64,000 nt of DNA from Paludibacteraceae bacterium (GCA_017556705.1 JAFYMG010000010.1:216577-280576); one strand, 5' to 3'. Positions 35,508 to 45,140 are shown, numbered from the stretch's first letter. A program made the numbers and translations. Notes: generated from the sequence alone by a model not told the origin.

Positions 35508-36446
35508 TTAATATTCCCACAAATCTTGCTCTACATTTAGCAATTCTGTTTCGATTCGTCTTTGTTCTCTTTGTATTTCCTCGTAGGTATCGGCAAGTTC
35601 AGGGACCATCCTGCTATACACATTATTTACACCCACAACATATGATGAATATTTTTTCAACGCAAAGAAATCATCAAAAGTCACACGTTTCGAATCATTT
35701 CCTCGTGGAGTTACATATTGCTGTGCCATATAAGGACGGAAATCATCATACACTACCCAAAAAAGGATTTGACCATACAATGCGTCCATCACAGGCATAC
35801 CCTCATAAATATTTGCATTATCTGTATTCATGGGTGCTATTGCCAATACTTTAGAGAACAAACGAGAATAGTGACGATCAAAGAATATGATTTCTTGGAT
35901 CATAAATTTCAATTGATTACGAACAAAGCCATTGTAAGAATAACCATTGAACGTCATCTTATCTGTCTTGGCATTATAGTTAAGCAACATATATTCAGAC
36001 GTTGCAATATTGCCATCTCCCAATTCACCAGTTCTATCTGTATTTAAAACAGTAGGAATAACATCTTTTGGCATTGGTGATACATTAATAAAATAAGGTC
36101 GTATATCACCAACAGTGGTAGATTTTTCATACACAGGCATACCTTGTTCTATAGCACGAAGCATCGTACGGAACAACGAACTATACATCGGATCCTCTGC
36201 TGATACAGGAGTATATAATTGATAATTTTGCTTAAAACGCATATCAATAATACGATACACCACACGTGACCACACTACATCATCAGCACGATGGAACACA
36301 GAAACCAACGTATCTGATGACTCCTTCAACTCTTGAGTTTCAAGGTTAACAATACCCATGTCATCAAAAAACGACCTCACATTATGTTGCGCATAAGTTG
36401 CAAAACAACTTAACAACGCCAGTACGAAAATACTTATTTTTTTCAT
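35508..36446 (-). CDS. gldN: Type IX secretion system ring protein GldN/PorN
   Basis: This periplasmic partner of GldK forms the outer-membrane-associated ring of the T9SS. A signal peptide (ending TYAQ) is followed by RADDVVWSRVVYRIIDMRF and a long conserved region through VYDDFRPYMAQQYVTPRGN, as in GldN. It has 312 residues and is the last gene of the porP-gldKLMN order, starting 9 bases after gldM. Confidence 0.93.
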   Translation of the reverse strand: MKKISIFVLALLSCFATYAQHNVRSFFDDMGIVNLETQELKESSDTLVSVFHRADDVVWSRVVYRIIDMRFKQNYQLYTPVSAEDPMYSSLFRTMLRAIEQGMPVYEKSTTVGDIRPYFINVSPMPKDVIPTVLNTDRTGELGDGNIATSEYMLLNYNAKTDKMTFNGYSYNGFVRNQLKFMIQEIIFFDRHYSRLFSKVLAIAPMNTDNANIYEGMPVMDALYGQILFWVVYDDFRPYMAQQYVTPRGNDSKRVTFDDFFALKKYSSYVVGVNNVYSRMVPELADTYEEIQREQRRIETELLNVEQDLWEY

Positions 36447-36455
36447 ATATCGCTA

Positions 36456-38006
36456 TTAATTTAACTCAATTGGAAGACCACGAAGTTGAACTTCTTGACC
36501 ATCTGGGCCTTTGGCCTTAATATACATAATATTGATTGTATTACCCTGTTTTAGTTTTTTTATTGCGGCCAAGACCTTAGCATCAAAGCGATCTCCACGA
36601 ACGGCAAGAGACGCACCCGTTTGTAATTTCACTTGGAAACCCACAATATCAAACTTCGCTTGAATCAAACCATCAGGACCGTATGATGCCACAATCTTAG
36701 TCTTTGGGTCAGTCAAATGACGTAAAGAAATTTTAGTATCTTCTGTCACTTCGCCATTAATCTCAAAATAAGCATCTGGACGAGGCAAATTTTTGACACG
36801 ATATTTATGTGAACCCATCAACATACTACGCCCACCCATGTTTGCATACACCTCAATAGCTAATGCGTCTGCCGAGTTGGCATTTGGTTTGATGACCCAA
36901 ACATTATTTTGCTTTTTCACAGAAGCCTGCTTACACTTTACTTCTAATTGATCAGCACTTACACCAGGAACTGAAATAGAGAATGGGTTGTTATAACCAC
37001 GATACATAATGTTCAAATCAGTATTCGAAATCGTAGCACTTGGTTCACCAACCGTAAACTCACGCGTAAAGGGAACACGTTTCATCAAGCCCTGATTATC
37101 CATATAGGCAATCTCACCCGATATTCTTTGTTGACCTACCGTATTAGCAATCATCTCAAAAATACCATTACTCTGTATTTGACGACCATTCACATAATAT
37201 TGTGGCGTACGAGTTGAGTCAACAGCTGCCAAAATAATTTGCGCTCTATACGTATTGCCTTTAATGACATAATCAGACTCTGAAATTACATAGGCATTAA
37301 ACTTATTCACACGCACATCAGAAGCATCAGAAGCAGTCAACAAATAGCGTATAGCACGACCCTCGCAGTGACGGATATCATTTTGCAGTTTGGTCAACAC
37401 CGTGATACATGCGCACATAGGCATCTCATTAAACATAGCATCTTCCCATGAAATGGAATCACCTTCCGCATTCACACCATTAGGAGTCACGAATGTTTCT
37501 CTCAATTCCTTATCCAAAGCAGGACTATCCCCTGTAATGTTTATCATAAACTCACGATAAGCATCAATCTTTTCTTTCAACGTTAAAGCATGCCCCTCGT
37601 TGATAGCATAACGTTGAGGTACGTTTGTATCATCCTGCTTTCCCAGTTCACGCACACGTGCATTAGCCTTCGCATTCTTACCCTCTGATTGGATAACCAT
37701 CTCATCTTTAAAATTTTGCACGTACTGATAAAACTCATCAGATACTTTTTGCACTTCCATGGCCTTATCATAATAAGGACGCACTTTGACTTGGTTATCT
37801 TTCAAGGCTGCTGCAAATTGTGCATATGTCTCCTTGTTACCCTCATTCATGGTTGCAATCGTAGCATGCAAACTATCATCTACCTGAGCGTAACCATTCA
37901 ATATGGCTGCACTGACGTTGAGCGCCAACATGGCAGTCAACACCAAGTACATCATACTAATCATTTTTTGTCTCGGAGTTTCCGGACAATTCTTTGCTCC
38001 ACCCAT
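36456..38006 (-). CDS. gldM: Type IX secretion system motor protein GldM/PorM
   Basis: With GldL this forms the proton-driven rotary motor of the T9SS. One N-terminal transmembrane helix (about 15-38, MMYLVLTAMLALNVSAAIL) precedes a long periplasmic rod of repeated beta domains with IMYRGYNNPFSISVPGVS, and it ends in the sequence RGLPIELN. At 516 residues it is full length. gldL lies upstream after a 34-base gap. Confidence 0.95.
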   Translation of the reverse strand: MGGAKNCPETPRQKMISMMYLVLTAMLALNVSAAILNGYAQVDDSLHATIATMNEGNKETYAQFAAALKDNQVKVRPYYDKAMEVQKVSDEFYQYVQNFKDEMVIQSEGKNAKANARVRELGKQDDTNVPQRYAINEGHALTLKEKIDAYREFMINITGDSPALDKELRETFVTPNGVNAEGDSISWEDAMFNEMPMCACITVLTKLQNDIRHCEGRAIRYLLTASDASDVRVNKFNAYVISESDYVIKGNTYRAQIILAAVDSTRTPQYYVNGRQIQSNGIFEMIANTVGQQRISGEIAYMDNQGLMKRVPFTREFTVGEPSATISNTDLNIMYRGYNNPFSISVPGVSADQLEVKCKQASVKKQNNVWVIKPNANSADALAIEVYANMGGRSMLMGSHKYRVKNLPRPDAYFEINGEVTEDTKISLRHLTDPKTKIVASYGPDGLIQAKFDIVGFQVKLQTGASLAVRGDRFDAKVLAAIKKLKQGNTINIMYIKAKGPDGQEVQLRGLPIELN

Positions 38007-38040
38007 AATATTTTATTATATATAAGGTATTACGCGCGCG

Positions 38041-38946
38041 TTATGACAACGCATTCAACATATTGCCATACACTTTGTTTAAATCAGCTACCTGAACCGC
38101 CAATTGTTTTGCTCCCGCTGCGTATGCTTTATGGCTAGACAACGCTTCGTTTGTTGTATCAACCATTGATTTCACACCTGCAGCCAAAGTGTCCACTTGA
38201 GCATTAGCTTCTGCTATCTTCTCAGTTTGAGATTGTAATGCCTTCAACTGCATCTCATATACTGCATTCAAGCTAAGCAATTGACTAGCCATCGAACTAA
38301 CTTGACTCTCATATGCTTGAGTTTCTGTCACTACCTTCTGCATATCAGTAGTTACTTGTGCATATGTTTCACCCAAAGCAGTACTTTTCTCTGTCATCAC
38401 CTTGCCTGCTGCAACAAATTGTTCCGCAGCCACACCCGCAGCATCCAACTTGCTAGTAAGATTAGTCGTTGCTGTGGCCAAAGTTCCTAACTCACTCAAT
38501 TGAGAGGCAGTCTTTGCCAAACCTGCAATACCCAATTTCAATGATTCCATTACTTTCTCATCTACAGCAGGAACCGTGCTTGATTCGCCTGTACCAGCAC
38601 CACCTAGCAATGTAGGACGAGGACGAGACTCCATTTCCTTAATCAACTCAGGATCAGCACCATGTCCCACCAATTGAGGAAATACATTCTCCCAATGAAA
38701 ATCAGCATGAGGCTTATCCAAACAACCTATAGCAAACAAAATAGCCTCAATACTCATACCAGCAATCAACATAGGACCCGCACCAGGGAAGTGCATAATT
38801 TTGAACAACGCACCGACAATTACGATCGATGCACCCAATGAGTATACGCAACCTACAACCTTTTTACCAGTATACGACTCATACCATTGCATGAACTTAG
38901 ACTGATTCTTGTGCGCTGCACCATTTACTTTCATCTCTTTTGACAT
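38041..38946 (-). CDS. gldL: Type IX secretion system motor protein GldL/PorL
   Basis: This inner-membrane subunit of the T9SS motor has two transmembrane helices (about 29-50 and 55-77) with KIMHFPGAGPMLIAGM between them and the membrane glutamate in SIEAILFAIG. A cytoplasmic coiled-coil tail (about 160-300) is rich in Ala, Thr and Ser. It has 301 residues. It sits between gldK and gldM, as in other Bacteroidota. Confidence 0.95.
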   Translation of the reverse strand: MSKEMKVNGAAHKNQSKFMQWYESYTGKKVVGCVYSLGASIVIVGALFKIMHFPGAGPMLIAGMSIEAILFAIGCLDKPHADFHWENVFPQLVGHGADPELIKEMESRPRPTLLGGAGTGESSTVPAVDEKVMESLKLGIAGLAKTASQLSELGTLATATTNLTSKLDAAGVAAEQFVAAGKVMTEKSTALGETYAQVTTDMQKVVTETQAYESQVSSMASQLLSLNAVYEMQLKALQSQTEKIAEANAQVDTLAAGVKSMVDTTNEALSSHKAYAAGAKQLAVQVADLNKVYGNMLNALS

Positions 38947-38981
38947 TTTCTTATATAATTTTGTATAGTTTTACTTCTACA

Positions 38982-40364
38982 TTAACGTTCACCGATCGCG
39001 GAGCGAACACAACGGAAACCAATATAAGAACGAGACTCATATTGATATTCATACGAACGAACACCACATTGCAGATAATAACTGATATCTTTCCAGCTAC
39101 CACCCTTTACCACTTTACGTTTTAATACGTCTGGATCGTCTTTACGAGCAATATATGGGAATTCTGGGTTCATGTCATGCACATAAGTGTTAGATTTGCT
39201 CGAATATGAAGACGCCGTCCATTCTGCCACGTTGCCTGCCATATCATACAAACCAAAATCATTTGGTGCGAATCCACCAACTGCCATCGTTGTAGTTCCT
39301 GTATCATCCGAATAAGAACCACGATATGGCTTGAAGTTAGCCAAGAAGCACCCCGAAGCATCACGCGCATATCGATTTCCCCATGGATACATCGCGGTAC
39401 GAATACCACCGCGAGCTGCAAACTCCCACTCCGCTTCTGTTGGTAAACGATACGCCAAAGCCAATTGTTTACCTTCATTACGTAACAATTGAGTACGCCA
39501 ATGACAAAAAGCATGTGCTTGCTCCCAAGTCACACCAACAACTGGATATTCCGCATAACCTGGCAAAGAGAAATAGCCATATAACAAAGGCTCATTATAC
39601 GAATATTCAAAATCACGGGCCCATACCAATGTATCAGGATATACACATATAATTGCATTGGTATTCAAATCGTTAGGCTCACGCAATTCGCGCTCAATAG
39701 TTTTAGAATAAATACCACCATTCTCCACCCAGAAAGTATCTATACGCACCATAGCACCCGCTGGGAAGCGACCCGTACTTACATCAAAACGCTTTGAACG
39801 GGCAACGGCTTCCGCAATATTTTTCCAACTATAGTGATAATAAAGCTCCGTGGTACGTAAATCTCCATGACCATTGTCATAAAACAAAGTATTCAGCGCC
39901 TCTGCAATATCTGCATACTCATCAGAACTAAAACGCTTCTCCCATGGAATTGGCATCGACCAATTGATTGGAATTTTGGCAGTATCCATATTAGGATCCA
40001 ACTCGCCTTTTTTAGGTTTTTTCGCAAACTCACTTTCTGTATCGCCATTAATCAAGCGGCGGTATGCTATCGAATCACGCACCCAATGTACAAACTGAAG
40101 ATACTCACTATTCGTAATCTCTGTTTCATCCATCCAAAATGCATTCACCGAAACCATCACATTATCATCCGACTGCGCAAAAACAGCAGATTGCTCATTT
40201 GCGCCCATCAAGAAAGATCCCTTGCGAACATAGCGCATTCCATAAGGTTCTACGTCTCCTGTAGGACCAGTTACAGAAGCTCCAATCAACTCACCAGCAG
40301 GTTTGTTACATGCTGACAAACCAAGCACTAATACAATAATTGGCAAAAATCTTGTTATTTTCAT
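38982..40364 (-). CDS. gldK: Type IX secretion system lipoprotein GldK/PorK
   Basis: This outer-membrane lipoprotein of the T9SS ring has a lipobox (GLSAC), followed by a formylglycine-generating-enzyme-like domain: MGANEQSAVF, DETEITNSEYLQFVHW, RLPTEAEWEFAARGG, GNVAEWTASS and KGGSW. Despite this fold it is structural, as in known GldK. It has 460 residues and is the second structural gene after porP. Confidence 0.95.
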   Translation of the reverse strand: MKITRFLPIIVLVLGLSACNKPAGELIGASVTGPTGDVEPYGMRYVRKGSFLMGANEQSAVFAQSDDNVMVSVNAFWMDETEITNSEYLQFVHWVRDSIAYRRLINGDTESEFAKKPKKGELDPNMDTAKIPINWSMPIPWEKRFSSDEYADIAEALNTLFYDNGHGDLRTTELYYHYSWKNIAEAVARSKRFDVSTGRFPAGAMVRIDTFWVENGGIYSKTIERELREPNDLNTNAIICVYPDTLVWARDFEYSYNEPLLYGYFSLPGYAEYPVVGVTWEQAHAFCHWRTQLLRNEGKQLALAYRLPTEAEWEFAARGGIRTAMYPWGNRYARDASGCFLANFKPYRGSYSDDTGTTTMAVGGFAPNDFGLYDMAGNVAEWTASSYSSKSNTYVHDMNPEFPYIARKDDPDVLKRKVVKGGSWKDISYYLQCGVRSYEYQYESRSYIGFRCVRSAIGER

Positions 40365-40389
40365 ATAATCAATTTAGTTTACTTTCGTT

Positions 40390-41370
40390 TTATAAATAGC
40401 GAACACTCTTATACTTATTCGTATGTTTAGGCTTCAAAATATTAAAACCATAAGACAAATACAATTCATGCGAACCATAACTCTCTCGTATCAAGGAATT
40501 TGCAGGCAATTCATACGTATATCCTACCTGCAGACCATTCACTATATCAACCCCAAACAATATGTTTACACTACCCGCAAGGCGATATCCCAATCCAAAG
40601 CGATAACGCTTCTGCACCTGCGCCAACATCGTAACATTCACATCCCAGCCCCTAAAATCTGTCATCACCATTGCACTCGGCAATAACATCCAATCTCTAT
40701 TTTTCAACTGCCAGTTATATCCACCAGCCACGTACATCGTACCAAAAACGGTATGATCCGTACGATCACTCAATTCTAATGTAGGATTAGTCAAATGGCC
40801 ATAACTCACACCAGCCCACCAACTTGAAGCCGAGTAGTACACGCCCACCCCCATATCAAAACCCATACCTGACGCACCTTTTTCATTATTACCACTTGCA
40901 GTATTCGGCACAGCATCATCACTCCCCTGATGGTAATCATCTTGGCCCTCCGCAAAGTCCACACTATCATTCGCAAAACTCAAGTTCATGAACCCTAAAT
41001 CAGCACCAACACTCAATATGCCACTTCCCAAACGGAACTTGTATGCATATTCCAAGTACAAACTTTGATTTGAGAACAAACCAAATCTATCATTCACAAA
41101 GCGCACACCTGCGCCATGGCTAGTTTTTCCTATTACAAATGGCGAAGAGAACGAAAACACAGTAGTCATCGGAGCATCTTTGATACCCGTAAAATCCATA
41201 CGGTGACTACCATACACACGCATCAAATCACCCTCACCAACCGCTGCAGGATTATAAGATGGCTGCATCCACATATATTGACCTATCTGCGCATCATATT
41301 GCGCACGCATACCAACTACGCCGCACAATAATGTCACCAACAGTACAATACTACGTTTCACCACACGCAT
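40390..41370 (-). CDS. porP: PorP/SprF-family type IX secretion outer-membrane protein
   Basis: This is a 326-residue outer-membrane barrel with a signal peptide (ending MRAQ) and YDAQIGQYMWMQPSYNPAAVG, the typical start of PorP/SprF proteins; the C-terminus reads LYLSYGFNILKPKHTNKYKS. It links secretion machinery and cargo at the surface. It lies 18 bases after the DUF2795 gene and leads into gldK, all read from the promoter at 41654-41685. Confidence 0.92.
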   Translation of the reverse strand: MRVVKRSIVLLVTLLCGVVGMRAQYDAQIGQYMWMQPSYNPAAVGEGDLMRVYGSHRMDFTGIKDAPMTTVFSFSSPFVIGKTSHGAGVRFVNDRFGLFSNQSLYLEYAYKFRLGSGILSVGADLGFMNLSFANDSVDFAEGQDDYHQGSDDAVPNTASGNNEKGASGMGFDMGVGVYYSASSWWAGVSYGHLTNPTLELSDRTDHTVFGTMYVAGGYNWQLKNRDWMLLPSAMVMTDFRGWDVNVTMLAQVQKRYRFGLGYRLAGSVNILFGVDIVNGLQVGYTYELPANSLIRESYGSHELYLSYGFNILKPKHTNKYKSVRYL

Positions 41371-41388
41371 CTCCTGCTATCTAGCGAA

Positions 41389-41610
41389 TCAATACTCCTC
41401 CTCATCAAAGAAGAAGTCCTCTTTCGTAGGATAATCAGGCCACAAATCCTCTATAGATTCATAAATCTCCTCATCATCCTCTATCTCTTGAAGGTTCTCA
41501 ATAACCTCCATAGGAGCACCTATACGCAACGCGTAATCCAACAACTCATCCTTTGTTGCTGGCCATGGAGCATCCTCTATTTTTGAAGCTAATTCTAAAG
41601 TCCAATACAT
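41389..41610 (-). CDS. DUF2795-family small acidic protein
   Basis: The start MYWTLELASKIEDAPWPATK is chosen because the family begins MYWT; an extra methionine lies two codons upstream. The 73 residues include APMEVIENLQEIEDDEEIYE and a highly acidic C-terminus. DUF2795 proteins are frequent next to T9SS genes in Bacteroidales, but the function is unknown. It is the first gene of the T9SS operon here. Confidence 0.88.
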   Translation of the reverse strand: MYWTLELASKIEDAPWPATKDELLDYALRIGAPMEVIENLQEIEDDEEIYESIEDLWPDYPTKEDFFFDEEEY

Positions 41611-41653
41611 AACCAAACTAAACGCTATAAGCGCTTTCTACTAAAATATCGCG

Positions 41654-41685
41654 CAAAAGTACTAAAAAAATCTCAATTACACAAA
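41654..41685 (-). promoter_or_regulatory. Promoter of the T9SS operon
   Basis: TTTG (41682-41685), a 20-base spacer and TACTTTTG (41654-41661) on the minus strand lie 43 bases before the DUF2795 start. No other consensus promoter was found between the six genes to gldN. Confidence 0.8.
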
Positions 41686-41703
41686 TTTTTCTGCCCTTTT
41701 TCG

Positions 41704-42249
41704 CTATTTTTCCCAAACAGGAACACTAATTTCTAAATTTTTGGCCATAAATCGAGCCAAAACAAAGCAATAATCGCTCAATCTATTCACAAACTGCCAT
41801 ACCTCATCTGCCACCGTTTCACCCGTCTCTTCATGCCATACTACCATGTTACGTTCCAACCTACGAACCACCGTGCGACACACATGACAAACCGACACTG
41901 CATCACTACCTCCTGGTAAAATAAAAGCACGCAACTCCGGCAACTCTAACTGCATCTCATCGATCCACACTTCCAACTGATTCACAGCAGCTTCTGCTAA
42001 TGGCATATCTGATCCTGCTAAAATTGCGCCAAGGTCAAACAAACGGTTTTGCACCCAACCCAACTGTTCGTCCACTCGAACAATCCAGTCACCTTTCGAC
42101 TGCACAATCAAGCTTCGCAACCAACCTACGAAACTATTCAATTCATCGGCTGTTCCATACGCCTCCAAACGCAAATCCGATTTACTGACACGCTTTCCCG
42201 TCGCAAGAGAGGTACGACCTTTATCTCCTGATTTTGTATATATCTTCAT
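41704..42249 (-). CDS. Cob(I)alamin adenosyltransferase, PduO type
   Basis: The enzyme attaches the adenosyl group to cobalamin using ATP. The start MKIYTKSGDKGRTSL (ATP loop), YGTADELNSFVGWLRS and CRTVVRRLERN are the standard family blocks in 181 residues. It overlaps the upstream methyltransferase by 4 bases (ATGA type), so the two are probably co-translated. The T9SS promoter lies downstream of its stop. Confidence 0.94.
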   Translation of the reverse strand: MKIYTKSGDKGRTSLATGKRVSKSDLRLEAYGTADELNSFVGWLRSLIVQSKGDWIVRVDEQLGWVQNRLFDLGAILAGSDMPLAEAAVNQLEVWIDEMQLELPELRAFILPGGSDAVSVCHVCRTVVRRLERNMVVWHEETGETVADEVWQFVNRLSDYCFVLARFMAKNLEISVPVWEK

Positions 42250-43094
42250 AACCGCATTGTATAATTTCTATGCCAATAATGTTTATCAAAAAAAACCAAG
42301 CCCATCTGATACAAATCCATTGTACTTGTCACACGTTCATCCCGACAAATCTCTTTCCAGACCCGCTCCATCTCCTCGCTATAATGAATATCATCTACCA
42401 CTATCACACTTTTTTCGTGTACTTTTTCAACCAGTACATTAAAGTACTCGCGCGTACTCGCATACGTGTGGTTAGCATCCATAAATGCCACATCCACTTG
42501 GTCTAAATCCCGACGCAATCTCTCCACATCAATCTCACCCTCCACACACGTTATATTATTTATATTCAATAACTTCCAATTCTCCATAGCTATGGATGCC
42601 ACCGCCTCACATCCCTCATAAGTCACCACCCTATTCCTACTATCCACCGCAGCCATATACGCTGTCGTTATACCCAAACTTGTACCCAACTCCACAATTG
42701 TCAAACCTTCATCCATCTCCAATACCCGATTTTTATGATTCCGGTGATGATGCCCCAACCAATTCACCAGTCGATACAACATCTGAGCATACCTTCTCCT
42801 CGCCAAACTACCCTTCGCTATATCACTCACTCGCCTTACATCTCTGAACGCTAAATCGCGTGATTTCATCGCACTTCCATAATCCACGAACTCCAACACT
42901 CTCTCATCTCGCAACATTGACTCACGGCAATCTTCAATCGCATCCCAACCATAATAACTATGCTTATCCGACATTACCATCCGTACCCACTCAAACAAAT
43001 AAGGCGAATGAATCCCTTCGCCACCTGTATTCCAAGCGGTTAAATGAAACTTCACCCATGCTTTCACACGGTATAATACTGTCTTTAAATCCAT
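42246..43094 (-). CDS. Class I SAM-dependent methyltransferase
   Basis: The protein of 282 residues has the SAM motif VELGTSLGITTAYMAA, an acidic residue at the next strand end (VVTYEGC), and VAFMDANHTYAST followed by VVDDIHYSEEMERVW, a pattern of catechol-O-methyltransferase-like enzymes. The substrate is unknown. The start at 43094 is set by the promoter, whose -7 box ends 9 bases before it; upstream methionines (43130, 43163) would lie at or above the promoter. Confidence 0.85.
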   Translation of the reverse strand: MDLKTVLYRVKAWVKFHLTAWNTGGEGIHSPYLFEWVRMVMSDKHSYYGWDAIEDCRESMLRDERVLEFVDYGSAMKSRDLAFRDVRRVSDIAKGSLARRRYAQMLYRLVNWLGHHHRNHKNRVLEMDEGLTIVELGTSLGITTAYMAAVDSRNRVVTYEGCEAVASIAMENWKLLNINNITCVEGEIDVERLRRDLDQVDVAFMDANHTYASTREYFNVLVEKVHEKSVIVVDDIHYSEEMERVWKEICRDERVTSTMDLYQMGLVFFDKHYWHRNYTMRL

Positions 43095-43103
43095 AATCCG
43101 CTG

Positions 43104-43135
43104 CAAAGTTACTATTTTTTTTTCATCCATGCAAT
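43104..43135 (-). promoter_or_regulatory. Promoter giving a nearly leaderless methyltransferase mRNA
   Basis: ATTG (43132-43135), a 20-base spacer and TAACTTTG (43104-43111) on the minus strand. Only 9 bases separate the -7 box from the ATG. Confidence 0.75.
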
Positions 43136-43279
43136 ACATCCTACTTTTTTTTAAAAGATACAATCAATCTTTAATCTCACCTTCCTCCCCTCTAAATCAC
43201 CATTCAACACCCCATTTTTAGTTATTATAACGCTTTAAAGAAGTTCTCTAAACACAAAATACTAAATACTAAGCAAAAA

Positions 43280-43311
43280 TTTGCGTGTTTCGCTTTTTTT
43301 TTGTACCTTTG
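43280..43311 (+). promoter_or_regulatory. Promoter giving a nearly leaderless membrane-protein mRNA
   Basis: TTTG (43280-43283), a 20-base spacer and TACCTTTG (43304-43311). The ATG at 43320 follows 8 bases later, so the transcript should have almost no leader. Confidence 0.8.
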
Positions 43312-43319
43312 CGCTCGAT

Positions 43320-44552
43320 ATGCTTTTGAATTATATTTGGATAGCACTTATTCTGCTCGCAATCATTATGGGTTTCGTGCAGTTCTTTGCGTTTGGGCAA
43401 AGCGATATCTTCACCGAGATACTTAATTCTACCTTTGCTTCTGCAAAGAACGGTTTTGAAATTTCATTAGGGCTCACAGGTGTACTCGCTCTATGGATGG
43501 GTATTCTCAATATCGGACAACAAGGTGGCGTTGTCAACACTCTCTCACGAGGTGTAGCACCATTTTTCAGCCGAATCTTCCCTGATATTCCCAAGCGCCA
43601 TCCTGTCTATGGCACAATGTTCATGAATTTCGCAGCCAACATGCTTGGGCTCGACAACGCTGCTACTCCTGTGGGACTGAAAGCCATGAGCGAACTGCAA
43701 GAACTCAATTCCGATAAGTCCAAAGCATCCAATGCCATGATTATGTTCGTAGTGCTAGGAGTTAGTGGACTGACCATCATTCCAACCACCATCATGGCAT
43801 ACCGTGCACAGATGGGAGCGACCAACCCTGCGGACGTATTTCTACCCCTCTTGATAGCCACCTATTTCTCTACACTTGGTGGACTACTCGCATGTTGTGC
43901 AGCGCAAAAAATTAAGATTTGGGACAGAGTGGTTTTAGGTGTGATCATCACACTCACCGCTTTGATTGTACTCCTTCTCATATTGGCGAGACGCCTTCCC
44001 GAAGAAACACTTACCACTGTCTCCGCACTCATCGCAGCGGTCATGTTGCTCTGCGTAATTTGCTGGTTTATCATACAGGCATCTATCAAAAAAGTCAATG
44101 TGTATGAGGCATTTATCGATGGTGCGAAAGATGGTTTCAAAACGGCTATCGGCATCATACCGTACCTCATCGCTATCCTTGTGGCGGTTGGAATGTTTCG
44201 TGCTAGTGGAGCTATGGGGTTATTAGAGCAAGGACTTGCACACATCTTCGAACTAGTCGGTATCAACCCTGACCTCTCTGCTGCGGTACCTACAGCTATC
44301 ATGAAACCACTCTCTGGCAGTGGCGCACGCGGTTTGATGATCGAAGCAATGGGTACATACGGAGCCGACTCACTTATCGGACGCCTCTGTTGTATACTAC
44401 AAGGAACTACCGACACGACATTCTATGTATTAGCCGTTTATTTCGGAAGTATTGGCATCAAGAATACACGCCATGCTGTTGCATGTTGTCTGATTAGCGA
44501 CTTCATCGGAGTGATTGCTGCTTTCATAGTCGCTAGCATATTCTTCGGATAA
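43320..44552 (+). CDS. Nucleoside-recognition (gate) domain membrane protein, SpmA-SpmB fusion type
   Basis: This is a 410-residue protein with about ten hydrophobic segments in two related halves. The first holds GLTGVLALWMGILNIGQQGG and MNFAANMLGLDNAATPVG. The second holds AIGIIPYLIAILVAVGMFRASG and IMKPLSGSGARGLMIEAMGTYG. This is the SpmA/SpmB nucleoside-recognition pattern joined in one chain. It may move a small solute; the substrate is unknown. The start at 43320 is fixed by the promoter just 8 bases away. Confidence 0.88.
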   Translation: MLLNYIWIALILLAIIMGFVQFFAFGQSDIFTEILNSTFASAKNGFEISLGLTGVLALWMGILNIGQQGGVVNTLSRGVAPFFSRIFPDIPKRHPVYGTMFMNFAANMLGLDNAATPVGLKAMSELQELNSDKSKASNAMIMFVVLGVSGLTIIPTTIMAYRAQMGATNPADVFLPLLIATYFSTLGGLLACCAAQKIKIWDRVVLGVIITLTALIVLLLILARRLPEETLTTVSALIAAVMLLCVICWFIIQASIKKVNVYEAFIDGAKDGFKTAIGIIPYLIAILVAVGMFRASGAMGLLEQGLAHIFELVGINPDLSAAVPTAIMKPLSGSGARGLMIEAMGTYGADSLIGRLCCILQGTTDTTFYVLAVYFGSIGIKNTRHAVACCLISDFIGVIAAFIVASIFFG

Positions 44553-44589
44553 CAATAAAAGTTCTAAAACAATCAATACTTTTTTACTC

Positions 44590-45012
44590 GTGATTCACTT
44601 TACATCTGACAATATAGACATGCCAGTGCTCAATATTCCACAAGTCGAGCGCTGGATTCGTGCCGTAGCCGCACAATACGGTTTTTCGGTGGGAGACCTC
44701 AACTACATCTTCTGTGATGATGCGAAGATACTTGAAGTTAATCGCGAATTTCTCCAACACGACTACTACACCGATGTCATCACCTTTGATTATACCACGC
44801 GCACGCGCGTAAACGGAGATATCTTTATCTCGCTGGACACCATACGAACCAATGCCGAAGAAGTGGGAGCATCTTTTAATCACGAATTACATCGTGTTAT
44901 CATCCATGGACTACTTCATCTAACAGGACAAGCCGATAAAACACCCGAGACAAAGGTACAAATGACCGCAAAAGAGGATGCTGCATTGAAAAAAATCACA
45001 ATAAACGAATAA
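44590..45012 (+). CDS. ybeY: rRNA maturation endoribonuclease YbeY
   Basis: This metal-dependent RNase acts in 16S rRNA maturation and ribosome quality control. It starts with GTG (MIHFTSDNIDMPVL), which keeps the usual N-terminus; the first ATG would cut into it. The core DYYTDVITFDY and HRVIIHGLLHLTG are present. The usual third ligand (His in GYDH) is replaced by GQADK, a change I associate with Bacteroidota YbeY. It has 140 residues. Confidence 0.9.
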   Translation: MIHFTSDNIDMPVLNIPQVERWIRAVAAQYGFSVGDLNYIFCDDAKILEVNREFLQHDYYTDVITFDYTTRTRVNGDIFISLDTIRTNAEEVGASFNHELHRVIIHGLLHLTGQADKTPETKVQMTAKEDAALKKITINE

Positions 45013-45036
45013 ACTCATAAACTTATAAACAAAAAA

Positions 45037-45068
45037 TTTGCAAGTTTGGCAAATTTTTCTTACCTTTG
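45037..45068 (+). promoter_or_regulatory. Promoter of the EF-G2 gene
   Basis: TTTG (45037-45040), a 20-base spacer and TACCTTTG (45061-45068). It leaves a leader of about 65-70 bases. Confidence 0.8.
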
Positions 45069-45140
45069 CCGTCGGTTTTTGTTCACAAAAGCCGATTAAC
45101 CATAAAAACATATACTTAACAATCTAATTATAACACGTCT

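Noticed and set aside
38982..40364. Formylglycine-generating sulfatase activator
   Set aside because: The fold is present, but the gene sits in porP-gldKLMN order with a lipobox, so it is GldK/PorK.
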